Made by a program: the position numbers and the translations under genes
Source: Pseudomonadota bacterium
GTDB taxonomy: Bacteria > Pseudomonadota > Alphaproteobacteria > Rhodospirillales > Magnetospirillaceae
DNA: 64,000 nucleotides
Direction of reading: 5' to 3'
NCBI GenBank assembly: GCA_021793155.1
Contig: JAJYTF010000001.1
Span: forward strand, 284,375 to 348,374
Part shown: piece after piece, positions 38,771-48,321 of the stretch
How the letters are laid out: each line of letters starts with the position of its first letter
How positions within the stretch are numbered: the stretch's first letter is position 1
Notes under the pieces: model-generated
The model's database searches: none
What the model saw: the letters and a program-made list of their open reading frames with translations, nothing else
What the model was told of the DNA's origin: nothing

Positions 38771-40999
38771 ATGAGTTCACACCACACGATGCTGAGGACT
38801 ACGTTGAAGGGAGAGCATATCGGGCTGTTGGAAAGAATTGGTGAGGCCGACAAGTCGTATCGGGAAACGGGGCACATCTTTGGCCTGAAATATTTGGAAT
38901 TGCTCGAAGATGATCCGCTCAAGTTCGACAAGTTCCAGACGCGGCTGATCGCCGCCGTCAGCGCCGCCCGGGAAACGTCCAAACACGTTTCGGGGTCTCC
39001 GGCCGGGGTCGGGATGGGAGAACTGTTGCATCTGCTGGCCCTGCCCGAGGGCGAAGTGGTCGCTTCATCTTTTGGGTTGACCGGCCACGTCATGAGTTTT
39101 CCCCTTATCGTCAGGCATATGGCCGAGACGGGATTGGAAGAAAACCCCGGGTTCAGAGACGGCGACATTTGGGGAACGAACGATCCCTTGTCGGGCGGGC
39201 CCCACCAGTCCGACTGCTATACCTATCTTCCGATCTTCTATGACGGCGAGTTGATCGCCTGGGCCGCCGGCGTCAATCATATCGCCGACACCGGCCACTC
39301 CATCTGCCCTGGCGGTGTTCCAGCCCACTCCCCGACAACCTACTGCGATGGTTTCACCTATGGACCAATGAAGATCGGTGAGGATCTTATCGAGTATAAA
39401 TGGTTCGAGCGGATGTGGATGCGCCGCACAAGAACCGGGACGCTGAATATCCTCGATGAAAAAATGCGCCTGACCGGAGCGATCATGCTGCGCGGCAGGG
39501 TGATGGAACTCATCGACGAATTTGGCTTGGAATATTTCAAGAAAGCCACAAGGGAAATTCTGGAGCGGGAACGGCGGGCCATCGAGCGCCGGGTGCGAAC
39601 GCAGATGGTGCCTGGCGCATTTCGCCAAGCCCTATTCCGGCCAGTTCGACAAAAGGGAATGATGGGCCACCTCTATCGTGAAGCGGACAAGGATTGGGTG
39701 GTCCAAATCAACGAAACAATCACCATCGAACCCACCTCATTTATAAGAGTTGATTGCGATGGCAGTACAAGCCAGGATTATTTCTGGGCAAACGGACATC
39801 GTGGCGGAATTTTGCTGGGAATGGGATGGCATTCGATGGCTGTCCTGGTGCAAAGCCCCCTTGTCAATACATCGTTGCTCAAGATGATCGACGTGGAAGG
39901 GGCTCCCGGCTCCATCATCAGTCCGACGCGGACCGACGTCAGCACTTGTGCGCCGAATGTCGTCGGCACCATGGTGTCACTTTTGCCCAATCATGTCTTT
40001 GCCTGGTCATATTTCCTTCGAGGTTTTCTGGAGGAATCCTACCTGTGTGAATACGTGTATTCGGTTTTCGGCACCGGCGGCGTGTTGAAGAACGGCATTC
40101 CCTGGGGAATGACGGACTTCGGTTATGTCGGCAGCAGTCCCCGCGGGCCGTCACCGTGGCGTGACGGCGAGGCATGCATGGTGGGATCCGGAAATCCCGA
40201 AGCCGATTTCGGCGAAGTCGAAGAATGGGAATTCGTTGAGCCGGCCCTGACCTCGCTGAGTCGAAAACTGGTGCCGGACATGTGTGCTCATGGCAAGCAC
40301 CGGGGCAGCATTGGGATGTCGGCCGCCCATCTGATCAGTGACCCCGGTCAGTTTCTGACGATGAACACGATGGGGATCAGCGGCACCGATATGCTTGGTT
40401 GCGCCGTCGGGGTGTGCGGCGGCTACCCGATGCTCAACGGCCTGGTCATGTATCTGCACGACACCAACGCCTACGAGCTGCTGGAACAGGGCGAGACCTT
40501 GCCGACTGATTTTGTCGAGGCCTGCCGGATGATCAATGAAGGCAAGCTCAAAGTCGGCACCGTGGAAATGTACGGCAACGAATCGCCAGTGACCCAGCTC
40601 AAGCACGGCGATCTGGTCTTCCAGGGTCTGCAGGCCGGCAGCGCCTGGGGCGAGCCTTTGGATCGCGATCTCGACTTGATCAAATCCGATGTCGAGCGCG
40701 GTTGGATGTCCGCCGAGACGGCCCGGAAGGTCTACGGCGCCGTGGTGACGCAGACCGAGCATGGCGAATGCCATGTCGATCGGGATGCCAGTGCCGCTGC
40801 TCGGCAGAATATTCGCGATAAACGGAAGATGAGAGCGGTAAGCGCTAGGGAATTCTGGAAGCGCGAACGGTCAAAAGTGATCGAAAAGAAGTTTTCCCAC
40901 GTCGATGTTGCCAACATGTATCAAGACACGCTGCAGTATAAAAAGTGGCACGCCGAGTTCCACGGATTCTGGCAGCTGAGCGACGATTATAAGATTTGA
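38771..40999 (+). CDS. acxB: Acetone carboxylase alpha subunit (HyuB-like, Mn site)
   Basis: A 742-residue hydantoinase-B-family protein. GDIWGTNDP near 131 is followed by H145, D148 and H170 (GGPHQSDCY, GVNHIADTG). These match the H-x2-D…H manganese site of acetone carboxylase alpha. It combines the phosphorylated acetone enolate with CO2 to give acetoacetate. Followed by a gamma-type zinc subunit and a HyuA-like ATPase subunit, so the set is acetone-carboxylase-like rather than hydantoinase or oxoprolinase. Closely related enzymes accept butanone or acetophenone, so the ketone is not certain. GAGGAGGAACC precedes the ATG. Confidence 0.88.
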   Translation: MSSHHTMLRTTLKGEHIGLLERIGEADKSYRETGHIFGLKYLELLEDDPLKFDKFQTRLIAAVSAARETSKHVSGSPAGVGMGELLHLLALPEGEVVASSFGLTGHVMSFPLIVRHMAETGLEENPGFRDGDIWGTNDPLSGGPHQSDCYTYLPIFYDGELIAWAAGVNHIADTGHSICPGGVPAHSPTTYCDGFTYGPMKIGEDLIEYKWFERMWMRRTRTGTLNILDEKMRLTGAIMLRGRVMELIDEFGLEYFKKATREILERERRAIERRVRTQMVPGAFRQALFRPVRQKGMMGHLYREADKDWVVQINETITIEPTSFIRVDCDGSTSQDYFWANGHRGGILLGMGWHSMAVLVQSPLVNTSLLKMIDVEGAPGSIISPTRTDVSTCAPNVVGTMVSLLPNHVFAWSYFLRGFLEESYLCEYVYSVFGTGGVLKNGIPWGMTDFGYVGSSPRGPSPWRDGEACMVGSGNPEADFGEVEEWEFVEPALTSLSRKLVPDMCAHGKHRGSIGMSAAHLISDPGQFLTMNTMGISGTDMLGCAVGVCGGYPMLNGLVMYLHDTNAYELLEQGETLPTDFVEACRMINEGKLKVGTVEMYGNESPVTQLKHGDLVFQGLQAGSAWGEPLDRDLDLIKSDVERGWMSAETARKVYGAVVTQTEHGECHVDRDASAAARQNIRDKRKMRAVSAREFWKRERSKVIEKKFSHVDVANMYQDTLQYKKWHAEFHGFWQLSDDYKI

Positions 41000-41110
41000 T
41001 ATTCGTCGGCGAGGAACGTTGCGTGGGACGATGGAAAGATGGCGTGCCAAGGCGCGCAATCCTCTTCGTCCGGATCGATACACGGTGCTCCGGGTCCAAG
41101 GAGGTAAGAC

Positions 41111-41686
41111 ATGTCTGAACAAAGTGAACAAATTCTTCCCAAAAACAAGCTGCGACTGCTGGTCGACGGAAAGCTCCCATTAGAGGACATTCATGCGCTC
41201 TTGCGCATGCCGGTCAAGGACCACGACCGATTCTGGAAATATCTTGAAGTTCTTCAGGAGAGGGTCAGCTGGAAAGAGAGAATTCTGGTTCGCGTCTCCG
41301 AACACCTGTATGTCGTCGAGAAGGGCGCGGAGCGGATCGTCAAGTGCGACTGCGGCCAGGAATTCGGCGATTACCGCATCAACTGGAAGCTGAGTAGCTT
41401 GGTATACGCCCGCAAGACGGCCGAAGAATTCGACGAGATATTTACAACACCGAACAAGCCGAATCCGGAGTTTGTCGAGATCCGTGAGTTCTACTGTCCG
41501 GGCTGTATGGCTCAGCTTGGCGTTGAAGCTGTGCCTTCGGGATACCCGTTCCTGTTTGAAGTGCTCCCGGATATCGACACTCTCTACGAGTGGGAAGGCC
41601 GGCCCCTGAAAAGCGCTAGTAAGGAGTGGTACGTGGACCTGACGGCAACTCAAACGGAAAAATGGGCGAAGGAGGAAGGGAAATGA
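41111..41686 (+). CDS. acxC: Acetone carboxylase gamma subunit
   Basis: A 191-residue protein with CDCGQEFGDYRINWK (C79, C81) and FYCPGCMAQLGVEAVP (C129, C132). This four-cysteine zinc-binding pattern defines the acetone carboxylase gamma family. It is about 20 residues longer than the Xanthobacter subunit. AAGGAGG precedes the ATG. It lies 111 bases after the alpha subunit and overlaps the start of the beta subunit by four bases (ATGA). Its presence is the best argument for ketone carboxylase rather than hydantoinase. Confidence 0.87.
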   Translation: MSEQSEQILPKNKLRLLVDGKLPLEDIHALLRMPVKDHDRFWKYLEVLQERVSWKERILVRVSEHLYVVEKGAERIVKCDCGQEFGDYRINWKLSSLVYARKTAEEFDEIFTTPNKPNPEFVEIREFYCPGCMAQLGVEAVPSGYPFLFEVLPDIDTLYEWEGRPLKSASKEWYVDLTATQTEKWAKEEGK

Positions 41687-43857
41687 GCCCGGACAAAAAC
41701 AAAAAGTACCTGGTGGCGCTCGATGCCGGTGGGACCATGACGGACACCTTCCTGGTGGACGAAGACGGTAATTTCAGCCTGGGGAAATTTCTTACGAATT
41801 ATGGGAACGAATCAATCAGTTACATGGGTTCTGTCGGTGACGCGGCGCACCAGCTCGGCTTGACGTCAGGCGACATTCATTCCAATACGGACACGTCGAT
41901 CTATACCGGCACGATCATGTTGAACATCCTCATCACCGGGGATGGAAAAAAGGCGGGTCTGTTGGTGACGCGAGGCCAAGCCGATACCCCGTTCCTCGAG
42001 CGCGCGTTGACTTGGCTTGGCCGGCCGCCGGCGGAAAAGTGGAAGCTTCAGCTGCACGAACATACGCGGCCGATGATCGAGCGAAAGAACATCGTCGAGG
42101 TGACCGAGCGTATTTCGGGCGGCAACTACTTCCCGCCGGGTAGCCATCACGAGGCTGGCCACGTCATCATCCCGATGCATGAGGAGGACGTGCGCAAGGG
42201 TGTGGAAAGGCTCATCGACAACGGTGTCGAGGTCATCGGTATTTGCTTCCTGTGCTCGTATGCGAATCCGCAGCACGAAAAGCGGGCGGCCGAAATCGCG
42301 CGTGACGTCATCAAGAAACGCTCTGCCAAGATCAATGTCATTTTGTCCAGCGACATATGCCCGATGATCAAGGAAAGCGCGCGGATGAAGACGGTGCTCG
42401 TCGAGTGTTTCGCGTGCGAGGGCGCGAGGTCGCGGCTGAAAGACGTGGAAGATTCGGCGAAGACCGATGGGTACAAGTTCGACCTCCAGACGCTGCTGGC
42501 CTTCGGGGGTGTGGCGAATATCCGCTACCCGCGCCTGTATGAAAGCATCGTTTCAGGCCCCACCGGCGGGATGCTTGGCGGCAAAGTGATGGCCGACCTC
42601 AAGGGCATCAAGAACCTGCTTTGCGCCGACCTGGGTGGCACAAGCTTTGAAGCGGGCGTCATCGTCGGCGGGCAGCAAAGCTTGAACCGGGAGCCCAATT
42701 TCGCCGGCCACCGCTTGAACATGACGATGCTGGCCACGGACTCGATCGGCAACGGTACGGGAACCGCGATCCACGTCGATCCTGACGCCAAGCGTGTCAT
42801 CCTTGGGCCGGAGTGTGCCGGTTCTCGCGTCGGCATCTGTTTCAATTATCCCGAAATCACACTGAGCGATATCAACGTCGCGCTTGGCTATCTTTCTCCC
42901 GACAATTTCCTGGGAGGAAAAGTCAAACTCGATCGGGAAAAAGCCATTCACGAATTGACGGAAAGATTGGCCAAGCCGCTGGGCATGGACGTTTTCGAGG
43001 CATGTGCCGGGGTTTTGGACCTGATGCACTCGGGCCTGCAGGATCACGTCAACGATACGTTGCTTTCCAGGGGAATGGATCCGCACGAATTCACCATGAT
43101 CGTCTATGGCGGTAGCGGCCCGTTGCATCTGTGGGGCATCGAGAAAGGCCTGAAACTCGGCGGAATGTTCACCGTCCCCTGGGCGGCGGCTTTTTCGGCT
43201 TTCGGAATTGCTGCTGCCGAGTACTATCACCGTTACGAAAAGAGCCTGACCTGCTCCATTCTGCCGTCGCTGTCGGCCGAGACCAAGTTGGAGATCTGCA
43301 AGCCGATGAACGACGCGTGGCGCGTTCTTGAGCAGCAGGCGTACCGCGAATTGGAGCAGGAAGGATTCTCCCGAGACAAGGTTTCCTTCCGGTACGGTAT
43401 CGCCGCCCGTTACGTCGGACAGCTCTTCTCTAGCTGGGAGGCTCCGGTCGTGAGAGGGAATGTCGATACCCTCGAAGATGTGGAGATGATCTGCAACTCG
43501 TTCGAAAAGACCTATACGCGGATCTATCCCACGGCCTCACGCTTCCCGGAAGCAGGGTACCTGATCACCAGTGTCTATCTCGAGGCCGTTGTGCCGAAGA
43601 TTCAGCCCAAACTGGTGGCGCACCCCATCAACGGCGAGAAGCCCGTGGCGGCGGCCAAGAAGGGGGAGCGAGAAGCCTATTGGGATGGGCACTGGAGGAA
43701 GTGCGACGTGTGGAACATGGAACTGATGGAGCCGGGAAATCGGATATTTGGGCCGGCTCTCATCGAGCATCCGATGACGACGCTCCCCGTGCCTCCCGGG
43801 CGCTACGTCGAGATGGATGAGCACAAGGCAATCTGGTTCAAAAGGGAGAACGAATAG
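41683..43857 (+). CDS. acxA: Acetone carboxylase beta subunit (HyuA-like ATPase)
   Basis: A 724-residue hydantoinase-A-family protein. DAGGTMTDTFLVDEDG near 11 is the phosphate-binding loop of the actin/Hsp70-like ATPase fold, and LCADLGGTSFEAGVI near 325 is the second nucleotide motif. In acetone carboxylases this subunit uses ATP to phosphorylate acetone and bicarbonate, giving AMP and phosphate. The order alpha, gamma, beta differs from the beta, alpha, gamma order of Xanthobacter acxABC. A GGAGGAAGGG site marks ATG 41683. Confidence 0.88.
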   Translation: MSPDKNKKYLVALDAGGTMTDTFLVDEDGNFSLGKFLTNYGNESISYMGSVGDAAHQLGLTSGDIHSNTDTSIYTGTIMLNILITGDGKKAGLLVTRGQADTPFLERALTWLGRPPAEKWKLQLHEHTRPMIERKNIVEVTERISGGNYFPPGSHHEAGHVIIPMHEEDVRKGVERLIDNGVEVIGICFLCSYANPQHEKRAAEIARDVIKKRSAKINVILSSDICPMIKESARMKTVLVECFACEGARSRLKDVEDSAKTDGYKFDLQTLLAFGGVANIRYPRLYESIVSGPTGGMLGGKVMADLKGIKNLLCADLGGTSFEAGVIVGGQQSLNREPNFAGHRLNMTMLATDSIGNGTGTAIHVDPDAKRVILGPECAGSRVGICFNYPEITLSDINVALGYLSPDNFLGGKVKLDREKAIHELTERLAKPLGMDVFEACAGVLDLMHSGLQDHVNDTLLSRGMDPHEFTMIVYGGSGPLHLWGIEKGLKLGGMFTVPWAAAFSAFGIAAAEYYHRYEKSLTCSILPSLSAETKLEICKPMNDAWRVLEQQAYRELEQEGFSRDKVSFRYGIAARYVGQLFSSWEAPVVRGNVDTLEDVEMICNSFEKTYTRIYPTASRFPEAGYLITSVYLEAVVPKIQPKLVAHPINGEKPVAAAKKGEREAYWDGHWRKCDVWNMELMEPGNRIFGPALIEHPMTTLPVPPGRYVEMDEHKAIWFKRENE

Positions 43858-43881
43858 ACCGAGTGTGTCGTCCGTGAAATG

Positions 43882-43909
43882 ACCGTGCCGGCCCTCAGGC
43901 CGGCACGGT
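43882..43909 (+). terminator. Strong hairpin after the acetone carboxylase operon
   Basis: A perfect 12-bp stem (ACCGTGCCGGCC with GGCCGGCACGGT) with a CTCA loop, 24 bases after the stop, between convergent genes. There is no T-tract, so it may act as a bidirectional stop with help or as an mRNA end. Confidence 0.6.
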
Positions 43910-43978
43910 GCTGTCAGGGGCCCCCGCAAACTCGTGCCGCATTTGCGCCGTGTCGGTTGAGCCAAGCGGGAGCGCCGC

Positions 43979-44554
43979 TTAAGTGGCCGCGATGCCGAAC
44001 AGCCTGTCGTGTAGGGTGAAGAAAATCAACGCCCAGGCGGCAAGCGCAACGGCGACGACGATGATGTCCCGCGCCGCGCGGCCTGAGGCGTAGGCGATGC
44101 CTACCTCACCGTCGCGGCCACGGGCAGAAAAGAAATCGATCAGAGCCCACAGGAGTAGTGCGCCGAACAGCACCACGGCATGCATGCGGCTGTCAGCCAG
44201 TAGGTGGCCGAAAGACAATAAGGCCACGCCGAGGACCATGGGGTGACCGAGGGTGGCCTTGATGCGGCTGCCAGGGATGTACGCGGCGGCGACGAGCACC
44301 AAGGACGCGAGGGCGAGAACGGCCGTCAGCTCGGCGGCCCATTCCGGCGGCGACCACAATTCCGTCGGATTGGCTTGGGCGACACGCATGCCATGGACGA
44401 TCGTCAGGAAGCCCGCCAAGGAAACGACCGAATAGAGTCCCTTCCAGCCCCACTCTCCCAACCGTTCCACTTGTCTTGCGCGCCACGGTTCCGCGAAGAT
44501 ACGCACGGAATGCATCCCGAGGAAGATTGCGAGCCCGATGAGAAGAAAACGCAT
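43979..44554 (-). CDS. NnrU-family membrane protein
   Basis: A 191-residue integral membrane protein with about six spans. GMHSVRIFAEPWR near 13 and YSVVSLAGFLTIVHGM near 41 match NnrU, a family linked to nitrite/nitric oxide metabolism in denitrifiers and related to the haem-containing 15-cis-zeta-carotene isomerase. ATG 44554 starts at the family N-terminus and has AAGGGAATG upstream; the longer frame adds non-family sequence. It lies directly after the PimC-like gene and is probably co-transcribed. Its role here is unclear: respiratory NO metabolism or a haem-dependent isomerisation. Confidence 0.82.
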   Translation of the reverse strand: MRFLLIGLAIFLGMHSVRIFAEPWRARQVERLGEWGWKGLYSVVSLAGFLTIVHGMRVAQANPTELWSPPEWAAELTAVLALASLVLVAAAYIPGSRIKATLGHPMVLGVALLSFGHLLADSRMHAVVLFGALLLWALIDFFSARGRDGEVGIAYASGRAARDIIVVAVALAAWALIFFTLHDRLFGIAAT

Positions 44555-44567
44555 TGCTTCATTCCCT

Positions 44568-45719
44568 TCAGCTGGGTAAGCCGAGTACGTTCTTTGCAAT
44601 GATGTTGCGTTGAATCTCGTTGGTTCCGCCATAGATTGGCGCTGGTCGTGCGTAATAGAAATTCCCGAGAACATCGATCTGCGCCGCGCCAAAATCGATC
44701 TTTCCACCCATTGCCCCGGCGGCGCCGGCGGCTTCGACCATCAGATTGCTGATTCTCGCATAGGTCTCGGTGGCCCAGATTTTCAGCAATGACACGTCCG
44801 GTCCAAGCGCTTCACCGCGTCTCACGACATCGGCGAATCGTGCGTAGGCCGAAGCCAGGTCCGCCACGTCGAGTTGCAACGCGGTGAATTTGTCGAGAAA
44901 TACAGGGTCTTCGAGAATTCCGCGCTGGTGTGCAAGCAATTCCAATCGTCCCAAGGCATATTGGGATTGTTTCGGGCTGCCAAGAGTGATGCGTTCAAAG
45001 CTCAGCATCGCCTTGGCGATCGACCAACCTTGGTTGATTTCGCCGACGATATTTTCTTTTGGAACGCGAACGTTGTCGAAGAAGACCTCGCAGAATTCTT
45101 CGTGTCCCGCAATATTCGCAATTGGCCTTACGGTGATGCCTGGTGATGCGCAGTCGACCAGCAGGAAGCTTATTCCCTCCTGTTTCTTCCGCGATTGTGG
45201 GTCGGTGCGAACCAACATGAAAATGTGGGTTGCGTCCTGAGCCAATGTGGTCCACGTCTTCTGTCCATTGATGACGAATTCGTCGCCGTCAATGATCGCC
45301 GATGTCTTGAGGCTGGCCAAATCCGATCCGGCGTTGGGCTCGGAGTAGCCTTGGCACCATATGTGCTCACCCCGTAGAATTCGCGGCAGATAATACGCCT
45401 TCTGCTCGTCTGTTCCGTGCTTGATCAAGAGCGGACCGACCATGGTCATGCCCATGTCGGGCGTTCGGGCGACGCCCCAACGCTCCTGCTCTTCCAGGAA
45501 AATGAGGAACTTCGCGGGCGACAGGCCCATGCCGCCATACTCCACCGGCCAATTCGGCGCGAGCCATCCTTTCTCGGCAAGCGTCAAGTACCACCCCTTG
45601 ATCTCGGCCCACCGCAGTCGTTGCAGCGGGTAGCGCAATTGCTCGGGATATTTCTGTTCGAAGAAGCGCCTGACATCCTGGCGAAAGTCTTCGTCATCCA
45701 TGGCATTCCAGTCGGTCAT
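44568..45719 (-). CDS. Acyl-CoA dehydrogenase, PimC-like large subunit
   Basis: A 383-residue dehydrogenase with WLAPNWPVEYGGMGL near 42, CQGYSEPNAGSDLASLK near 118 and PIYGGTNEIQRNIIAKNVLG at the end. The start overlaps the stop of a second, diverged dehydrogenase gene. Paired large and small subunits of this kind (PimC/PimD) oxidise pimelyl-CoA and related dicarboxylyl-CoA esters, and also steroid-derived acids. Pimelyl-CoA derivatives are exactly what BadI-type ring opening produces, so the assignment fits the two BadI-like genes here. The C-terminal glutamate base is absent (YGGTNE); LSFERITLG may supply it. Confidence 0.85.
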   Translation of the reverse strand: MTDWNAMDDEDFRQDVRRFFEQKYPEQLRYPLQRLRWAEIKGWYLTLAEKGWLAPNWPVEYGGMGLSPAKFLIFLEEQERWGVARTPDMGMTMVGPLLIKHGTDEQKAYYLPRILRGEHIWCQGYSEPNAGSDLASLKTSAIIDGDEFVINGQKTWTTLAQDATHIFMLVRTDPQSRKKQEGISFLLVDCASPGITVRPIANIAGHEEFCEVFFDNVRVPKENIVGEINQGWSIAKAMLSFERITLGSPKQSQYALGRLELLAHQRGILEDPVFLDKFTALQLDVADLASAYARFADVVRRGEALGPDVSLLKIWATETYARISNLMVEAAGAAGAMGGKIDFGAAQIDVLGNFYYARPAPIYGGTNEIQRNIIAKNVLGLPS

Positions 45720-46885
45720 GCGGCCACTCCCTGAGCGCGATCTTTCCAATACGTTGCGTAACGACGACGATGATGGTCAGAATTACCGAGCCACGCCGAG
45801 TAGACGAGTGCCCGATTTAGATAAAGGCCGAGGTCGTACTCGTCGGTAAAGCCGATTGCGCCGTGCATTTGAACGGCTTCGCGGCAAATCAATAGAGCCG
45901 CATCCGAGCAGCGCGCCTTTGCCCGACTTACGGCGCCGTGGGCGCTCGATGAATTGCCGTTGGCCGAAAGTTCCTTGATCGCGTCGGCGAGCGCGGCGTT
46001 GGACAATTCGCGCTGAATGTAAAGATCGACAGCGCGATGTTGCAAAGCCTGGAAGCTGCCGATAGGTCTGCCGAACTGTACGCGGACTTTGAGATACTCC
46101 ACGGTGATGTCCAAGACTCTGCTCATCAGACCAACCAGTGCGGCGCTGGCCAGGACGGTGGCTTCTTCGATCGCCAATCCCAATGCGCGCGCCGCGGTGT
46201 CTGCACTGGCGACCCGGTTGTCTTCCGTGACGGGCACGTGATCGAACGTTACCCGACCGACCGACGCTCCGGTGGCGAGGCGGTGATGCGTCAATGTGAC
46301 GCCCGCCGCGCTTGCCGGGACCCAAAAAAGGACGAGACCGCAGGCGTCTGTGGCGCTCACGACAAACCCGTCCGAGGCCTCGGCGTAGGGAACGAAGGCC
46401 TTGACACCATGCAGGGACAATCCACCTTGCGAATCGGTTTGGACCTTCGTTGCAACGGCGTCAGGGGAATAGGAGCCTGTGGATTCCTGCCAGGCAAGGG
46501 CAGGAATAAGCGTGCCGGCGATGACCTGCGGCAAGATTGCTTCGGCCAAGGGTCCGCCGGCGTGGCTCAGCACTCCGGCGGCGAGCGACACGGCCTCTAT
46601 GACCGGTTCCGGAGCAACTGCCCCGCCCAGCCCCTCGGCAATAATCGCCATCTCGGCAAGGGACAGATTGAGGCCGCCGTAGGCCTCCGGCAAGGTTACC
46701 GCCAGCCACCCGAGGTCGGCGAATTCACGCCAAACAGATCGATCGAAACCCGGGGAGCACCTGCGGAGGGCGCGGGCGCGAGAGGCGCCGCCAGTCCGTT
46801 CGACGAATGCTCTGACGCTATCCTTAAGCAAACGTCTTTCGTCGTCTCGGTCAACATGACTTTCATTCATCGTATTCATATTCAT
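45716..46885 (-). CDS. Acyl-CoA dehydrogenase, PimD-like small subunit
   Basis: A 389-residue diverged dehydrogenase homologue. It has LAVTLPEAYGGLNLSLAEMA near 63, VRVQFGRPIGSFQALQHR near 267 and REAVQMHGAIGFTDEYDLGLY near 335, with weak middle FAD motifs, as in the PimD partner subunits. ATG 46885 (GGAAGGTGATCC upstream) is preferred over the longer frame to 47104, which would run back through the promoter. It is the first gene of the operon pimD-like, pimC-like, nnrU-like. Confidence 0.83.
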   Translation of the reverse strand: MNMNTMNESHVDRDDERRLLKDSVRAFVERTGGASRARALRRCSPGFDRSVWREFADLGWLAVTLPEAYGGLNLSLAEMAIIAEGLGGAVAPEPVIEAVSLAAGVLSHAGGPLAEAILPQVIAGTLIPALAWQESTGSYSPDAVATKVQTDSQGGLSLHGVKAFVPYAEASDGFVVSATDACGLVLFWVPASAAGVTLTHHRLATGASVGRVTFDHVPVTEDNRVASADTAARALGLAIEEATVLASAALVGLMSRVLDITVEYLKVRVQFGRPIGSFQALQHRAVDLYIQRELSNAALADAIKELSANGNSSSAHGAVSRAKARCSDAALLICREAVQMHGAIGFTDEYDLGLYLNRALVYSAWLGNSDHHRRRYATYWKDRAQGVAA

Positions 46886-46976
46886 GACACGGATCACCTT
46901 CCGATTAAGATGTGCACCAACCAAAGAACACAGGGCGATCTCAGGGTGGGTGTCATTCCCCCTTGATTCAGAAAAG

Positions 46977-47017
46977 CAAACGATGTTCAATTTATTGTAG
47001 CACGGTGCCCGGGTCAA
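46977..47017 (-). promoter_or_regulatory. Promoter and operator for the PimD/PimC-like operon
   Basis: Read leftward: TTGACC (47012-47017), 17 bases, TAAATT (46989-46994), overlapping by one base the operator TGAACATCGTTTG (46977-46989). One base of the palindrome is off consensus. Confidence 0.62.
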
Positions 47018-47156
47018 TGGCTCAGGGCTGGCGCGCTGAGGGAGGGCGCGAAAGAGTCGCCGGCTTTCTCGCGCGCTATGGCGGCGTAGATCAACCTGCG
47101 ACACCTATTAGTAATAATCGCAATGTTTTTGATCTGCTAGGAAGGGAAAGGCCATC

Positions 47157-47519
47157 ATGCTTCGCAAATATATAAATAAGCCTGTTGCCAGATTCGTTCC
47201 TGTTCTCGGAGTGGTGGCGGCATATATGCTAATTGGATCGGCCATGGCGCGATCAACATCCGAAGATGGCAGCAGACTAGCTGCGCGTTATTGCGTAGAC
47301 TGTCATGATATCGCGTCAGGCAAGGCCAGTCTGAAAGCCGTGGAGGGCGCTCCAAGTTTCGAGGCTATCGCCAATGATCCCGCGAAATCGACCGAGAGTC
47401 ATCTTGTCGGGGTGCTTAATGGCGGCACCCATAGCCTCATGTCAATTCGCGCCGGAGGTTATCTTGATTCGGGGCAAGTGCACGCCTTGATCGACTATAT
47501 CCAAAAACAAAAAAAGTGA
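47157..47519 (+). CDS. Small c-type cytochrome
   Basis: A 120-residue protein with an N-terminal signal anchor or cleaved signal (VLGVVAAYMLIGSAMARS) and one haem motif CVDCH near residue 45. LMSIRAGGYLDSGQ later in the protein may provide the methionine ligand. This is a class I monohaem cytochrome of the periplasm that could pass electrons to a terminal reductase or accept them from a periplasmic dehydrogenase. GGAAGGGAAAGG precedes the ATG. No clear regulon site is oriented towards it. Confidence 0.85.
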   Translation: MLRKYINKPVARFVPVLGVVAAYMLIGSAMARSTSEDGSRLAARYCVDCHDIASGKASLKAVEGAPSFEAIANDPAKSTESHLVGVLNGGTHSLMSIRAGGYLDSGQVHALIDYIQKQKK

Positions 47520-47586
47520 ACCGAGGTTGCCCGGAGGGCGCTTCGCAGATATAGGCGTAACATCAGCCGCTACCGTTCGGGATTCC

Positions 47587-48198
47587 ATGCATCGTTTGAT
47601 CGAAGGCTATCGCATGTTCCGCCGTACCTATTTCGAGCGGCATCGGGGCATGTTCGGCCTTCTGGCGCAGGGCCAAGCGCCCAAGACGATGGTCATCTCG
47701 TGTTGCGATTCAAGGGTCGATCCCGGGTTGATCTTCAATACCCAACCGGGTGAGGTTTTCACCTTGCGCAACATCGCCAATCTGGTGCCGCCGTTCTCGC
47801 CGGACAACCATTACCACGGGACCAGCGCCGCCATCGAATTCGCCGTCCGAACATTGGAGGTCGAGCACGTCATCGTGCTCGGCCATGCCCGCTGCGGCGG
47901 AGTCCGGGCCTTGATGGGCTCGCATGAGGGCGAGTTCATCGGACCTTGGATGAACATCGCCGAGGCGGCCCGGCAGTTCGTCATGGCCACCGCCAGCGAC
48001 CAAAGTCCGGAGATTCAGCAGCGGCTTTGCGAGCACGAGACGCTGAAGATCTCTTTGGCCAATCTCCGCAGTTTCCCTTGGATCCGCCAACGCACGCTGT
48101 CCGGCGTATTGTCCTTGCACGGCTGGTATTTCGACATCGAACAGGGGGAGCTTCAGGAACTCGACGAGGTCAGCGGGGAATTCCGCAGCCTGTTGTGA
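47587..48198 (+). CDS. Beta-carbonic anhydrase
   Basis: A 203-residue beta-class enzyme. CCDSRVDP near 38 and HARCGGVRAL near 98 give the zinc Cys, His, Cys and the Asp/Arg dyad. It interconverts CO2 and bicarbonate. Three bicarbonate users are encoded in the window (acyl-CoA carboxylase, pyruvate carboxylase, acetone carboxylase), so local bicarbonate supply is a sensible role. ATG 47587 gives standard length; a longer frame from 47527 has no support. Confidence 0.92.
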   Translation: MHRLIEGYRMFRRTYFERHRGMFGLLAQGQAPKTMVISCCDSRVDPGLIFNTQPGEVFTLRNIANLVPPFSPDNHYHGTSAAIEFAVRTLEVEHVIVLGHARCGGVRALMGSHEGEFIGPWMNIAEAARQFVMATASDQSPEIQQRLCEHETLKISLANLRSFPWIRQRTLSGVLSLHGWYFDIEQGELQELDEVSGEFRSLL

Positions 48199-48321
48199 CC
48201 GGCTTCGGCGAAAGGCGTGGTCTGCCGCCTAGGCTGTCGTTTGCCCTGGGCGAGGAGGTCGGTGATCTTTGCGCGCGGATTCCGCCCGACCCTCCCGGAA
48301 TCCGCGCTTCAGCGGTGTCGG

